Below, piece by piece: positions 1 through 8,590 of a stretch of DNA of 64,000 nucleotides. The stretch covers positions 38,333 through 102,332 of the forward strand of contig NZ_JACJKW010000010.1 of the NCBI RefSeq assembly GCF_016901775.1, given 5' to 3'. The notes beneath the pieces are model-generated. The model was given only the letters and a program-made list of their open reading frames with translations. It was not told the origin of the DNA and searched no databases. Position numbers and translations under genes: made by a program. Source of the stretch: Intestinimonas butyriciproducens (GTDB lineage Bacteria > Bacillota > Clostridia > Oscillospirales > Butyricicoccaceae). Each line of letters opens with the position of its first letter. Position 1 is the first letter of the stretch.

Positions 1-601
1 TGTTGACACCCTGGGGGAAGAGGGGGTGGTGCTCAAAGAGCGGGCCGATCTCCGAGAGAGGGAGATTGTCCAGGTTGTCGCAGAAGACCACGCAGTGGGG
101 ATTGCCCATGGAAAGACAGGTCACTTCATATTCCTTGTCACCCACGGTGATGGTGCGGCCCACAGCGTCTGCGCCGGGCAGATTCACCGGAATCTGATCC
201 GGGTTCAGAATGGCCTTGCCCATGTCCACCGTCACAGAAGCCACCGAGCCGCTTTGCACATACAGATGCAGGCTGCGGATGCCGCTGAGGGTTTCAATGG
301 TCATATCCTGCTTTTGGACAATGCCCTGCTCATACAGGTATTTGCCCACACAGCGGATGGCGTTGCCGCACATTTTTCCCTCGCTGCCGTCCAGGTTGAA
401 CATGCGCATCCGGGCATCGGCTTTCTGAGAGGGGCAGATGAGCACCACGCCGTCGCCGCCAATGCCGAAATGCCGGTCGGAAAGGAGCACGGCCAGGCTT
501 TCCGGACTTTCCACATGCTGGTCAAAGCAGTTGAAATAGATATAGTCATTGCCGGCTCCCTGCATCTTGGTGAAGCGGAGGGAGACACGCTCCTTGCGCA
601 T
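1..601 (-). other. dapF: DapF (diaminopimelate epimerase) domain of the CarB-DapF fusion, partial
   Basis: DapF interconverts LL- and meso-diaminopimelate by a two-cysteine, cofactor-free mechanism in the lysine and peptidoglycan pathway. The domain begins around Met1063 of the fused frame (bases 601-599), just after the CarB MGS domain. The N-terminal half is intact: the GAGNDY substrate-binding segment, GIGGDGVVL, and the first active-site Cys within MCGNAIRC. An internal start at Met1063 could give a free epimerase, but no convincing Shine-Dalgarno precedes it. Translation as one fused polypeptide is therefore the simpler reading. Confidence 0.9.
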
Positions 602-3600
602 ATGGTTCAGATCCACAAGGCCGGTGCTGTGCTGGCTGTAACGGCTGCGCAGACTGTCGGCCAGGGCAGAAGCAGTGTCCATGGAAGTCAGGCAGGGAAT
701 ACCCAGTTCCACAGCCTTCCGGCGGATCTTCACGCTGTCCAGCCAGGGCAGGCGGCCCTTGGAGGAGGTAGAGAGGATATAGCTGATCCGGCCGCTTTCC
801 AGCAGTGTGGCAGTGTTTTCATCGGACTCGTGGATTTTGCTGACCACATGAGCGGAGAGACCGGCCTCTTCCAGCACCCGGGCAGTACCCTGGGTGGCAT
901 AGAGCTCAAAGCCCAGGGAAGCAAACTTCCGGGCCAGGGCGGCCACTTCGTGCTTGTCGGTGTCGCACACGGTCAGCAGCACGCCGCCGGTGCGCTCCAT
1001 CCGGTATCCGGCACCGATCAGGCCTTTGTACAGAGCCTCTTCCAGAGTCTTGCCAATGCCCAGCACTTCGCCGGTGGATTTCATTTCCGGCCCCAGCTGT
1101 ACATCCACATCGGTGAGTTTTTCAAAGCTGAATACCGGAACCTTCACTGCCACATAGGGGGGCGGGGGATACAGGCCTGTGCCGTAGCCCATGTCGCCGA
1201 GTTTCTCACCCAGCATGGCCCGGGTAGCCAGGTCCACCATGGGAACACCGGTGACTTTGCTGATATAGGGGATGGTGCGGGAGGAACGGGGATTGACCTC
1301 GATGACATAGATCTCCCCTTCATGGATCAGATACTGGATGTTCACCAGTCCCCGTGTATTCATGGACAGGGCCAGATCCCGGGTATAGGAGATGATCTTT
1401 TCCACCTGCAGGCCATTCAGGTTCCAGGCCGGATAGACGGCAATGGAGTCGCCGGAGTGCACGCCGGCCCGTTCCACATGCTCCATGATACCGGGGATGA
1501 GTACATCTTCTCCATCGCAGATGGCATCCACTTCCAGCTCAATGCCCATGAGATATTTGTCAATGAGCACCGGGTTTTCGATTTTGTGAGACAGGATGAT
1601 TCCCATGTATTCTTCGATATCATCGTCGCTGAAAGCAATGATCATATTCTGTCCGCCCAACACATAGGAGGGACGCATGAGCACCGGATAGCCCAGGCTG
1701 CGGGCAGCGTCCAACGCTTCTTCCTTGGTCATCACCGTCAGGCCCTTGGGACGGCTGATGTGGAGTTTTTCCAGCAGGGCGTCGAACCGCTCCCGGTCTT
1801 CCGCCATGTCGATGCTGTCTGCCGGAGTGCCCAGGATGCGCACGCCCTGGCTCTCCAGGAAGTTGGTCAGCTTGATGGCGGTCTGGCCGCCGAAGGCTAC
1901 TACCACGCCCACCGGTTTTTCGGTTTCGATGATGTTCATCACATCTTCCGGGGTGAGAGGCTCAAAATACAGCCGGTCACCGGTGTCAAAGTCGGTGGAC
2001 ACCGTTTCCGGGTTGTTGTTGACGATGACCACATCATAGCCGGCTTTTTTTAGCGAGCGGACACAGTGAACCGAAGCGTAGTCAAACTCGATGCCCTGAC
2101 CGATGCGGATGGGGCCCGAGCCAAAGACGATCACCGTCTCTTTGCCGCTCTGGTGCTCTGCGATAAACTCGGCCGCCTCGTTTTCTTCATCGTAGCAGGA
2201 GTAGAAATAAGGGGTTTCGGCATCAAACTCAGCGCCGCAGGTGTCTACCATCTTGAAGGAAGCGGACAGATGACAGGGCAGTTTGGAGCCGGAAATGCTC
2301 TCCAGCACTTTGTCCGGGAAGCCCAGGCGCTTGCCTTCCCGGTACTGTTCTTCGGTGAGGGAAACACCGCAGATGGCGTTTTCATACCGGGCGATGTTCT
2401 GGAGTTTATGCAAAAACCACAGGTCGATCTTGGTGATGTCGTGGATCTCCTGGGGGGAGAAGTCCCGCTTCAAGGCTTCATAAATGACAAACAGACGCTC
2501 GTCGTCGCACACGCTGATCTGGGCCCGCAGCTCGTCATCGGTGAGCTTTTGCAGCTTGGGCAGGGTCAGGCTGGAAAGGCCGATCTCTGCACCCCGCACC
2601 GCCTTGTGGATGGCGCTTTCGAAATTCTGGGCAATGGCCATCACTTCGCCGGTGGCTTTCATCTGGGTGCCCAGCAGACGCTTGGCGTAGACGAATTTAT
2701 CGAAGGGCCACTTGGGCAGCTTGACGGCCACATAGTCCAGGGTGGGTTCAAAGCAGGCGCAGGTCTTGCCGGTGACGGCGTTGGTGATCTCGTCCAGGGT
2801 ATAGCCGATGGCGATGAGTGCGGCTACCTTGGCGATGGGATAGCCGGTGGCTTTGGAAGCCAGAGCGGAGGAACGGGACACACGGGGGTTGACCTCGATC
2901 ACGGCGTATTCAAAGCTGTCCGGATTCAGGGCAAACTGGCAGTTGCAGCCGCCTTCGATACCCATGGCGGTGATGATGCTGAGGGCCGCCGAACGAAGCA
3001 TCTGGTATTCTTTGTCCGAGAGGGTCACAGCCGGGGCGATAACAATGCTGTCGCCGGTGTGGACGCCCACAGGATCGAAGTTTTCCATGGAGCAGACGGT
3101 GATTACATTGCCCTTGCTGTCACGCATGACCTCAAATTCGATTTCCTTCCATCCGGAGATGCATTTTTCGATGAGCACCTGGGTGATGGGGGACAGGCGC
3201 AGGCCGGCGGCAGCGATGTGACGCAGTTCTTCCTCATCTTGGGCGATGCCGCCGCCGCTGCCGCCCAGAGTGAAGGCGGGACGGACGATGACAGGATAGC
3301 CGATCTCCTTGGCAAAAGACAAAGCCCCTGTCAGGTCGGTGACCACTTTGGAAGGAATCACCGGCTGACCGATGCTCTCCATGGTGTCTTTGAACACCTG
3401 GCGGTCTTCGGCCTTGTCGATGGTCTCCGGATTGGCGCCCAGCAGCTTTACATTGTGCTCTGCCAGGAAACCGTCTTTGGCCAGCTCCATGGACAGGTTC
3501 AGGCCGGTTTGTCCGCCCAGGGTGGACAGAAGGCTGTCGGGTTTTTCTTTTTCAATGATCCGTTTGACGGTGTCCAGGGTCAGCGGTTCGATGTAGATCT

Positions 3601-3787
3601 CATCGGCCATAACACCGTCGGTCATGATGGTGGCCGGGTTGGAGTTGATGAGCATGACCTCCAGCCCTTCTTCTTTCAAGGCCCGGCAGGCCTGGGTACC
3701 GGCGTAGTCAAACTCAGCGGCCTGGCCGATGACAATGGGGCCCGAGCCGATGACCAGTACTTTTTTGATATCCGGGTTTCTGGGCAT
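1..3787 (-). CDS. carB: CarB-DapF fusion: carbamoyl-phosphate synthase large chain joined in frame to diaminopimelate epimerase (3' end outside window)
   Basis: About the first 1,055 codons form a complete CPSase large chain, which makes carbamoyl phosphate for pyrimidines and arginine from bicarbonate, two ATP and ammonia channelled from CarA. Visible are the two synthetase halves (VLVIGSGPIVIGQ near residue 10, VIVFGSGPIRIGQ near 555), two ATP-grasp domains and the C-terminal MGS-like regulatory domain ending near SMDTASALADSL. No stop follows. The same frame runs through a short linker (VDLNHMRKERVSLRFTK) into DapF: MQGAGNDY at residue 1075, the first catalytic Cys in MCGNAIRC at 1140 and MGNPHCVVF near 1227. 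The frame stays open for 1,262 codons to the window edge. About 75 residues, including the second catalytic Cys, should lie outside. The start overlaps the carA stop as TAATG. The CarB assignment is certain and the fusion is read directly from the frame. Confidence 0.96.
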   Translation of the reverse strand, partial: MPRNPDIKKVLVIGSGPIVIGQAAEFDYAGTQACRALKEEGLEVMLINSNPATIMTDGVMADEIYIEPLTLDTVKRIIEKEKPDSLLSTLGGQTGLNLSMELAKDGFLAEHNVKLLGANPETIDKAEDRQVFKDTMESIGQPVIPSKVVTDLTGALSFAKEIGYPVIVRPAFTLGGSGGGIAQDEEELRHIAAAGLRLSPITQVLIEKCISGWKEIEFEVMRDSKGNVITVCSMENFDPVGVHTGDSIVIAPAVTLSDKEYQMLRSAALSIITAMGIEGGCNCQFALNPDSFEYAVIEVNPRVSRSSALASKATGYPIAKVAALIAIGYTLDEITNAVTGKTCACFEPTLDYVAVKLPKWPFDKFVYAKRLLGTQMKATGEVMAIAQNFESAIHKAVRGAEIGLSSLTLPKLQKLTDDELRAQISVCDDERLFVIYEALKRDFSPQEIHDITKIDLWFLHKLQNIARYENAICGVSLTEEQYREGKRLGFPDKVLESISGSKLPCHLSASFKMVDTCGAEFDAETPYFYSCYDEENEAAEFIAEHQSGKETVIVFGSGPIRIGQGIEFDYASVHCVRSLKKAGYDVVIVNNNPETVSTDFDTGDRLYFEPLTPEDVMNIIETEKPVGVVVAFGGQTAIKLTNFLESQGVRILGTPADSIDMAEDRERFDALLEKLHISRPKGLTVMTKEEALDAARSLGYPVLMRPSYVLGGQNMIIAFSDDDIEEYMGIILSHKIENPVLIDKYLMGIELEVDAICDGEDVLIPGIMEHVERAGVHSGDSIAVYPAWNLNGLQVEKIISYTRDLALSMNTRGLVNIQYLIHEGEIYVIEVNPRSSRTIPYISKVTGVPMVDLATRAMLGEKLGDMGYGTGLYPPPPYVAVKVPVFSFEKLTDVDVQLGPEMKSTGEVLGIGKTLEEALYKGLIGAGYRMERTGGVLLTVCDTDKHEVAALARKFASLGFELYATQGTARVLEEAGLSAHVVSKIHESDENTATLLESGRISYILSTSSKGRLPWLDSVKIRRKAVELGIPCLTSMDTASALADSLRSRYSQHSTGLVDLNHMRKERVSLRFTKMQGAGNDYIYFNCFDQHVESPESLAVLLSDRHFGIGGDGVVLICPSQKADARMRMFNLDGSEGKMCGNAIRCVGKYLYEQGIVQKQDMTIETLSGIRSLHLYVQSGSVASVTVDMGKAILNPDQIPVNLPGADAVGRTITVGDKEYEVTCLSMGNPHCVVFCDNLDNLPLSEIGPLFEHHPLFPQGVN

Positions 3788-4866
3788 TATCGCATCTCCT
3801 CCATCCGTTTGATAAATTGGTCAAAGAGAAATTGAGTATCCAGGGGGCCGCCGCAGGCTTCCGGATGGAACTGAACGGTGAACACCGGAGCGTTTTCATA
3901 GACGATGCCTTCACAGGTGCCGTCATTGGCGTTGACCATACTCACCTGAGCATGGGAGGGGAGGGCATCGCTGTCCACAGCATAGCCGTGGTTCTGGCTG
4001 GTGATATAGACCCGGCCGGTGGCAATATCCCGCACCGGCTGGTTTGCACCACGGTGGCCGTATTTCAGCTTGACGGTTTTGCCGCCCTGGGAAAGGGCCA
4101 GCAGCTGATGGCCCAGGCAGATGCCGAAAATGGGCACACCCGATTGATAGAGCTTGCCGATCTCATGGATGATCTGGGTGTTTTCCGCCGGATCGCCAGG
4201 ACCATTGGAGAGCATGATGCCATCGGGAGAATAGGAAAGCACTTCCCCGGCCGGAGTGTGAGCCGGAAGGGTCAGCACCTCGCAGCCTCTCTTCACCAGG
4301 CTGCGGCGGATATTCTCTTTGGCGCCGAAGTCCATGAGCACCACCCGGAACCGGGGCTCTTCCGGGGAATCGGTGCGGGGGCTCTGGCAGGTGACATGAT
4401 CCACTGCGTTCTGGATGGTGTAGCCCCGCAGCTCTTCCAGAATGCCGGGAAGATCGGAGATGTCCTGGGTGATCTTGCCATTCATTACGCCCTGGCGGCG
4501 GATCAGTTTGGTCAGCCGGCGGGTGTCGATGCCGTAGATGCCGGGAATACCGCTTTGCTGCAAAAAGGCATCCAGGTCGCCCTGGCAGCGGAAATTGGAG
4601 GGCTCATGGCACCATTCCCGCACGATGTAGCCCTTGACCTGCACCTTGCTGCTTTCAAAGTCCGGGGGAATCACCCCGTAATTTCCCACCAGGGGAAAGG
4701 TTTGCACCACGATCTGTCCGTAGTAGCTGGGATCGGTAAGTGTCTCCAGATAGCCGGTCATACCGGTGGTGAAGACGGTTTCGCCGCAGGTATTTGCCAC
4801 AGCGCCGAAGGCTTTGCCCTCCATCACTGTGCCATCCTGAAGCACCAGATAGGCTTTTTGATCCAT
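3787..4866 (-). CDS. carA: Carbamoyl-phosphate synthase small chain (glutaminase subunit)
   Basis: This 359-residue protein hydrolyses glutamine and passes ammonia to CarB. The N-terminal CPSase small-chain domain (MDQKAYLVLQDGTVMEGKAFG) is followed by a class I glutamine amidotransferase domain. Its nucleophile is Cys250 in GICLGHQ, and its His334/Glu336 pair lies in QFHPE. The length is typical of the family. The stop codon overlaps the carB start by one base (TAATG), so the two subunits are translationally coupled. purF ends 23 bases upstream on the same strand, so purF-carA-carB-dapF probably share a transcript. Confidence 0.97.
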   Translation of the reverse strand: MDQKAYLVLQDGTVMEGKAFGAVANTCGETVFTTGMTGYLETLTDPSYYGQIVVQTFPLVGNYGVIPPDFESSKVQVKGYIVREWCHEPSNFRCQGDLDAFLQQSGIPGIYGIDTRRLTKLIRRQGVMNGKITQDISDLPGILEELRGYTIQNAVDHVTCQSPRTDSPEEPRFRVVLMDFGAKENIRRSLVKRGCEVLTLPAHTPAGEVLSYSPDGIMLSNGPGDPAENTQIIHEIGKLYQSGVPIFGICLGHQLLALSQGGKTVKLKYGHRGANQPVRDIATGRVYITSQNHGYAVDSDALPSHAQVSMVNANDGTCEGIVYENAPVFTVQFHPEACGGPLDTQFLFDQFIKRMEEMR

Positions 4867-4889
4867 ATATAAATTCCCTTCTTTTCCGA

Positions 4890-6299
4890 TTATTCAAATT
4901 GGTTTTTATGATGATCCTGTCCCACATCGATGGGATATTCTCCGGAGAAGCAGCCGGTGCAGAAACGGGCACGGCTGGTGTGGCAGGCCTCTTTCAGCCC
5001 CTTGATGCTGATATAACCCAGGCTGTCGGCGCCGATGTGCTGGCAGATCTCCGGGATGGACATTTTGTTTGCGATCAGATTTTCTTCACTGTCGATATCG
5101 GTGCCAAAATGGCAGGAATGGGTAAAGGGCGGGGCGGAAATGCGCATATGCACTTCTTTGGCTCCGGCCTGCTTGAGCATCCGCACGATCTTGGCGCTGG
5201 TGGTGCCCCGGACGATGGAATCGTCCACAAGAACAATGCGTTTGCCTTCCAGGTTGGCCCGCACCGGATTGAGCTTCAGGCGCACGGCCGCATCCCGCTG
5301 GGACTGGGAGGGGAAAATGAAGCTGCGGCCAATATACCGGTTTTTCACAAAGCAGGGAATATAGGGCAGGCCGCTTTCCTGGGAATAGCCCATGGCGGCC
5401 TCCAGACCGCTGTCGGGCACGCCGCACACCAAATCGGCTTCCACCGGATATTCCCGGGCCAGCTGGATGCCCATGTTGTACCGGGCTTCGTAGACGCTGA
5501 GCCCATCGATCACAGAGTCGGGACGGGCAAAGTACACATATTCAAAAATGCACAGACCTTTGTTGTCTTTTTCCAGTATCTCGCAGGCAGTCAGGTTGCC
5601 GTTGGGGTCGATGACCACCATTTCTCCCGGCTCGATGTCCCGGATGAAGCGGAAGCCGGCGCTGTCCAGAGCGCAGCTTTCCGAAGCAATGGCATGGCCA
5701 TGGTCATTTTGGCCCAGACACAGAGGACGGAAACCCCAGCCGTCCCGCACGGCGATCATTGTACCGTCGGAGGAGAGGACGATCAAAGAAAAAGCTCCTC
5801 GCAACTGACGGGCCGCTGCCGTCACGGCCACCTGGAGATTGCCATTGCGGATGATCTCATAGGCGATCAGAGCCGAAATGACCTCGCTGTCCGAGGTGGC
5901 GGAAAAGGCGCAGCCGTACTGGGAGAGGAGCTCTTTCAGTTCACCGGCGTTGACGATGTTGCCGTTGTGGGCGATGGCAATGCGGCCCCGCAGAAATTCG
6001 GTGACCACGGGCTGTACATTGGCGCAGCTGTTGCCGCCGGTGGTGGAGTAGCGCACATGGCCGATGCCGATGCCCGAGGCGGGCAGCTTTTTCAGGGTGT
6101 CACCGTTGAACACTTCGCTGACAAGCCCCATATCCTTGTGGCACAAAATGGCGTTTTTGGAAAGCACAGCAATACCGGCGCCTTCCTGGCCCCGGTGCTG
6201 CAAAGCCGACAGGGCGTTGTAGGTGATGCCGGCGGCTTCCTGGATGTTGATGTGCACTCCAAATACGCCGCATTCTTCGTGTAATTTGTCTCCCAGCAT
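4890..6299 (-). CDS. purF: Amidophosphoribosyltransferase, first committed step of purine synthesis
   Basis: PurF converts PRPP and glutamine to phosphoribosylamine. The 469-residue protein has the short propeptide of the Bacillus-type enzyme: MLGDKLHEE precedes Cys10, which becomes the N-terminal nucleophile (CGVFGV). The PRPP-binding loop IVLVDDSIVRGTTS sits in the phosphoribosyltransferase domain. Cysteines in THSCHFG and RFCTGCFSGEY match the 4Fe-4S ligands of oxygen-sensitive PurF. It lies between purA and carA on the minus strand, so an early purine gene is linked to the first pyrimidine step instead of sitting among other pur genes. Confidence 0.96.
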   Translation of the reverse strand: MLGDKLHEECGVFGVHINIQEAAGITYNALSALQHRGQEGAGIAVLSKNAILCHKDMGLVSEVFNGDTLKKLPASGIGIGHVRYSTTGGNSCANVQPVVTEFLRGRIAIAHNGNIVNAGELKELLSQYGCAFSATSDSEVISALIAYEIIRNGNLQVAVTAAARQLRGAFSLIVLSSDGTMIAVRDGWGFRPLCLGQNDHGHAIASESCALDSAGFRFIRDIEPGEMVVIDPNGNLTACEILEKDNKGLCIFEYVYFARPDSVIDGLSVYEARYNMGIQLAREYPVEADLVCGVPDSGLEAAMGYSQESGLPYIPCFVKNRYIGRSFIFPSQSQRDAAVRLKLNPVRANLEGKRIVLVDDSIVRGTTSAKIVRMLKQAGAKEVHMRISAPPFTHSCHFGTDIDSEENLIANKMSIPEICQHIGADSLGYISIKGLKEACHTSRARFCTGCFSGEYPIDVGQDHHKNQFE

Positions 6300-6337
6300 T
6301 GGTGATCCTCCATCATTTGGAATAAACAGACTCTTTG

Positions 6338-6367
6338 AAAAGCCGGCCCTTTGGGAAAAAGGCCGGC
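6338..6367 (-). terminator. Terminator-like hairpin between purA and purF
   Basis: On the minus strand GCCGGCC pairs with GGCCGGC across a 12-base loop and is followed by TTTTC. It could cut purF-carAB expression relative to purA by partial termination, or act as a processing site. Confidence 0.5.
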
Positions 6368-6372
6368 AGGCA

Positions 6373-6401
6373 CCGGGCCCCGGGAATGTGCCGGGGCCCG
6401 G
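6373..6401 (-). other. GC-only hairpin downstream of purA
   Basis: An 11-bp inverted repeat (CCGGGCCCCGG, 7-base loop, CCGGGGCCCGG) lies 27 bases after the purA stop and has no T-run. It is probably a 3'-end stabiliser or pause element working with the hairpin at 6338-6367. Confidence 0.5.
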
Positions 6402-6427
6402 ATCGGGCAGGCGGCCGCAGCCGCTTT

Positions 6428-7699
6428 TTACATAACCAGGTACTGATCCCGCTCAGCGCCCACAGAGACATAGGTGATCCGGCAGCCCACGGCCTTCTCC
6501 AGATAGTGGATGTAGTCCAGGGCTGCGCGGGGCAGATCCTGCACCCGGCGGCAGCGGGAAATGTCGCACTTCCAGCCAGGCAGGTAGTCATAGATGGGCT
6601 TGGCGTTTTCCAGGTCCTCGCCGGTGGGGAAGTTGTCGGTGCGCTTGTCGCCCACCTGATAGGCAACGCAAACCGGGATCTTGTCCAGATAGGAAAGGAC
6701 ATCCAGCTTGGTCAGAGCGATTTCATCAGCGCCCTGCATGCGCACGCCGTAGCGGGAGGCAACGCAGTCAAAAGCACCCACCCGGCGGGGCCGGCCTGTG
6801 GCAGCGCCGTATTCGCCGCCGGCTTCCCGCAGACGGTCGGCCTCTTCGCCGAACAGTTCCACAGTGAAGGGGCCCTCGCCCACACAGGAGGAATAGGCCT
6901 TCATGATGCCGATGCTCTTGCTCAGCTTGTGGTTGGGAATGCCTGCGCCGATGGGAGCATAGGCGGCAATGGTGGAAGAAGAAGAGGTGTAGGGATAGAT
7001 GCCGAAATCGATATCCCGCAGCGCACCCAGCTGGGCTTCAAACAGGATCTTCTTGCCGGCCTTTTCCGCCTCATCCAGGTAGACGCTGGTGTCGCAGACA
7101 AACTCCTTCAGAGGATCGCCGTAGGTGCGCAGCCAGCCCATCACACCTTCCACGGTGATGGGTTCGGCATGATAGCCCCCTTCCACAAGCAGGTTTTTCC
7201 ATTCCACGGCGCTTGCCAGCCGCTTTTCCATGGCGGCGGGATGGAGCAGATCGCCCATGCGCAGCGCCCGCTTCATGTATTTGTCTCCATAGACCGGAGC
7301 GATGCCCCGGCGGGTGGAGCCGAACTTGGCATCGCCCAGCCGGTCCTCTTCCAGGTTGTCCAGCATTTTGTGATAGGGAAGGCAGATGACCGCTTTGTCA
7401 CTGATCTTCAGGTTCTTGGGGGAAACAGGAACCCCGGCGTCCCGGAGGTTTTTGATTTCGCCCATCAGATGCTCCAGGTCGATGACCATGCCGTTGCCCA
7501 TCACATTGACCACTTCCGGCCGCAGGATGCCCGAAGGCAGCAGGTTCAGAATGAATTTGCCCAGGGGATTGACCACGGTGTGGCCGGCGTTGTTGCCGCC
7601 CTGGTAACGGACGACGATATCATAATTCTCAGACAAAAGGTCCACCATGCGGCCCTTGCCCTCATCGCCCCAGTTGATGCCGGTGATCGCAGTAAGCAT
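6428..7699 (-). CDS. purA: Adenylosuccinate synthetase
   Basis: PurA joins IMP and aspartate using GTP on the way to AMP. The 423-residue protein begins MLTAITGINWGDEGKGRMVD, which carries the N-terminal GTP-binding loop (GDEGKG). It also has the GGNNAGHT segment and a typical C-terminal GTP site. An in-frame ATG eight codons upstream exists. However, the Shine-Dalgarno GGGAGG lies 7 bases before the ATG at 7699, which fixes that start and agrees with family N-termini. A strong promoter and a long leader hairpin lie upstream. Confidence 0.97.
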   Translation of the reverse strand: MLTAITGINWGDEGKGRMVDLLSENYDIVVRYQGGNNAGHTVVNPLGKFILNLLPSGILRPEVVNVMGNGMVIDLEHLMGEIKNLRDAGVPVSPKNLKISDKAVICLPYHKMLDNLEEDRLGDAKFGSTRRGIAPVYGDKYMKRALRMGDLLHPAAMEKRLASAVEWKNLLVEGGYHAEPITVEGVMGWLRTYGDPLKEFVCDTSVYLDEAEKAGKKILFEAQLGALRDIDFGIYPYTSSSSTIAAYAPIGAGIPNHKLSKSIGIMKAYSSCVGEGPFTVELFGEEADRLREAGGEYGAATGRPRRVGAFDCVASRYGVRMQGADEIALTKLDVLSYLDKIPVCVAYQVGDKRTDNFPTGEDLENAKPIYDYLPGWKCDISRCRRVQDLPRAALDYIHYLEKAVGCRITYVSVGAERDQYLVM

Positions 7700-7744
7700 A
7701 ACAGTTTCCTCCCGATATTCCAAAATGATCTGGCTGCAAAAAGC

Positions 7745-7797
7745 AGGCGTCCATTAAAGGACAAAAGCACTCTTCTTTTCCCCTTTAATGAACGCCT
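7745..7797 (-). promoter_or_regulatory. Leader hairpin of purA, possible attenuator
   Basis: Bases 7745-7760 and 7782-7797 form a 16-bp stem (one G-U pair in the RNA) with a 21-base loop. The RNA continues GCUUUUUGC. It lies between the purA promoter and the purA ribosome site, so it is transcribed as the 5' leader. No known purine riboswitch core or PurR box was recognised. Confidence 0.55.
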
Positions 7798-7812
7798 TTG
7801 TTCATTTCATAA

Positions 7813-7841
7813 ATTATATAGTACGCTAAAGTGCCCGTCAA
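7813..7841 (-). promoter_or_regulatory. SigmaA promoter of purA
   Basis: On the minus strand TTGACG (7841-7836), a 17-base spacer and TATAAT (7818-7813) form a near-consensus housekeeping promoter. It opens about 115 bases before the purA start. Confidence 0.85.
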
Positions 7842-7948
7842 GAGATTTTGCTTTTTTTCCCAGATATTCCATGGAGTTTTGTCACTTTGACGCCACTGGA
7901 AGAAAAAAGATGGCGGAAAAAAAGCAGATTGACCAGAGCGGAAGAGAA

Positions 7949-7977
7949 TTGCGGGAAAAAGGGGAGGCTGGTATACT
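7949..7977 (+). promoter_or_regulatory. SigmaA promoter of the flavoprotein gene
   Basis: TTGCGG, a 17-base spacer and TATACT lie 45 bases upstream of the GTG start at 8022. Confidence 0.65.
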
Positions 7978-8021
7978 GAAAGGCAAACAGACGCCGGGAG
8001 GCGGGAGAGGATGGATGCAGG

Positions 8022-8576
8022 GTGTATACATTGATTTTGAACGGTTCCCCCCGGAGAGGGGGGGACACCAGTGCGCTGATCGGCGCTTTCTGCCGGGAGA
8101 TCAGGGGACAGGTGGAGCAGATCGATGCCTACGGGATGAAGATCTCCCCCTGTGTGGACTGCCGCCGCTGCGCCGGAGGCGGAGGGTGCGTTCTGAATGA
8201 TGGAATGCAGGAGATCTATGAGAAGGTGCGTATGGCCCAGGTGCTGGTGCTGGCCTCGCCCCTTTATTTTTCCACCCTTACCGGTCCGCTGCTTTCTCTG
8301 TGCAGCCGGTTTCAGGCCCAGTATATGGCCAGACAGAAAGAAAAAAGAGGATGGGAACAGACCAAAGGCGGGCTGGTGCTGCTCACGGGCGGCGGCAGCA
8401 CCAAAGATCCCTCCTGTGCTTTTCAGACGGCCCGGATCGTTCTGCGGGAGATGGGGGCAGGACAGATCCGCCAGGTGGCCAGCATCGGCACCGATCACCT
8501 TCCCGCCAGAGAGGATGAAGAGGCGCTTCGGCAGGCTATGGCGGCGGCCCGGGAGTTCAATTCCATGTTTGCGTAG
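8022..8576 (+). CDS. Flavodoxin-fold FMN reductase / iron-sulfur-flavoprotein-like
   Basis: This 184-residue protein opens with LILNGSPRRGGDTSALI, the FMN phosphate-binding turn of the NADPH-dependent FMN reductase/Isf family. A compact cysteine cluster follows (CVDCRRCAGGGGC near residue 44), which in Isf-like proteins can hold a 4Fe-4S cluster. VLVLASPLYFSTLTGPL is the second flavin-contact strand. The start is GTG; an ATG at 8015 is out of frame. The gene is alone, convergent with ypeB, and has its own promoter. The redox partner cannot be read from the sequence. Confidence 0.8.
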   Translation: MYTLILNGSPRRGGDTSALIGAFCREIRGQVEQIDAYGMKISPCVDCRRCAGGGGCVLNDGMQEIYEKVRMAQVLVLASPLYFSTLTGPLLSLCSRFQAQYMARQKEKRGWEQTKGGLVLLTGGGSTKDPSCAFQTARIVLREMGAGQIRQVASIGTDHLPAREDEEALRQAMAAAREFNSMFA

Positions 8577-8590
8577 GAGCCGGAAAAGAC

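Noticed and set aside
26..3835. Two long plus-strand reading frames (26-2053 and 2066-3835)
   Set aside because: They are exactly antisense to carB-dapF, which is unmistakable on the minus strand. Their translations are the His/Gln/Gly-rich type expected from the reverse of a GC-rich gene.
7700..7860. Purine riboswitch or PurR box upstream of purA
   Set aside because: Neither the conserved purine aptamer loops nor a CCGAAC-type PurR box could be seen; only a promoter and a hairpin are present.
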